Source of the DNA: DASRAA01 sp963814165
GTDB taxonomy: Bacteria > Acidobacteriota > Terriglobia > Terriglobales > Acidobacteriaceae
DNA length: 64,000 bases
Direction: 5' to 3'
Assembly: GCA_963814165.1 (NCBI GenBank)
Contig: CAWFBW010000004.1
Location: 62,001 to 126,000, forward strand
In this document: positions 63,958-64,000 of the stretch, piece after piece
Position numbering within the stretch: position 1 is the stretch's first letter
Layout of the letters: each line of letters begins with the position of its first letter
The notes under the pieces: generated by a model
What the model saw: only the letters and a program-made list of their open reading frames with translations
The model's database searches: none
Told to the model about the DNA's origin: nothing
Position numbers and translations under genes: made by a program

Positions 63958-64000
63958 CCTACCTCATTCTGTCCCCGCCGAAAAATACCTAGCAGAAAGC

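Overview
The window looks like a chromosomal piece of an Acidobacteriota genome (Koribacter/Terriglobia-like). This is inferred from gene content, not from a marker gene: high GC, several PEP-CTERM surface proteins, paired M13 metallopeptidases, an MCE protein with five 34-residue repeats, secreted DUF5818-like proteins and many small secreted proteins of a kind common in that phylum. I found no rRNA, tRNA, CRISPR array or intact transposase.

Layout. 0.1-3 kb: a PLP-dependent sugar aminotransferase and a PEP-CTERM protein. 3.9-13.8 kb: a TonB-domain protein, an SH3-domain lipoprotein, two tandem M13 peptidases, an MlaD-like MCE protein, a methyltransferase and a di-haem cytochrome c peroxidase. 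13.9-19.3 kb: a zinc alcohol dehydrogenase, homodimeric pyruvate dehydrogenase E1 (aceE) and an ErpA/IscA-type Fe-S carrier. 19.5-24.9 kb: a beta-propeller lipoprotein, uvrB, a panE-like reductase and a second PEP-CTERM protein. 25-38 kb: a DUF885 peptidase, a truncated phage-type tail-tube gene beside a short inverted-repeat element, a Gfo/Idh/MocA oxidoreductase, bacterioferritin, a tyrosine phosphatase, RidA, an EVE protein and a run of small secreted proteins. 38.4-40.3 kb: an AT-richer patch with a zinc-finger AAA+ ATPase divergent from a small unknown gene. 40.3-46 kb: an M28 peptidase, an ATP10-like protein, a HEAT-repeat protein, proC, and crcB with a fluoride riboswitch. 46-52.3 kb: an aerobic benzoyl-CoA (box) degradation cluster: thioesterase, alpha/beta hydrolase and flavodoxin on the minus strand, divergent from boxR, boxC and boxB. 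52.3-64 kb: a DUF2127 membrane protein, an M19 dipeptidase, cutC, a GH47 mannosidase, a sugar MFS transporter, a third PEP-CTERM protein, an 863-residue secreted DUF11 protein, a PD-(D/E)xK-like protein and a DUF5818-like protein.

The most coherent functional unit is the box cluster. BoxB (epoxidase), BoxC (ring-opening lyase) and the benzoyl-CoA-sensing regulator BoxR are all recognisable. The reductase BoxA, benzoate-CoA ligase and the semialdehyde dehydrogenase are not in the window; a flavodoxin sits where an electron donor would be useful. TGCA repeats at the -10 elements of boxR and boxC are candidate BoxR operators.

A striking property of the sequence is that about 28 otherwise perfect reading frames are broken by single extra bases. 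There are seven in uvrB, six in boxC, three in boxR, two in the M28 peptidase, and one each in many others. In nearly all cases removing one base restores a full-length, family-typical protein. This looks like local insertion-type sequencing error rather than gene decay, so those genes are annotated at full length with the break positions given.
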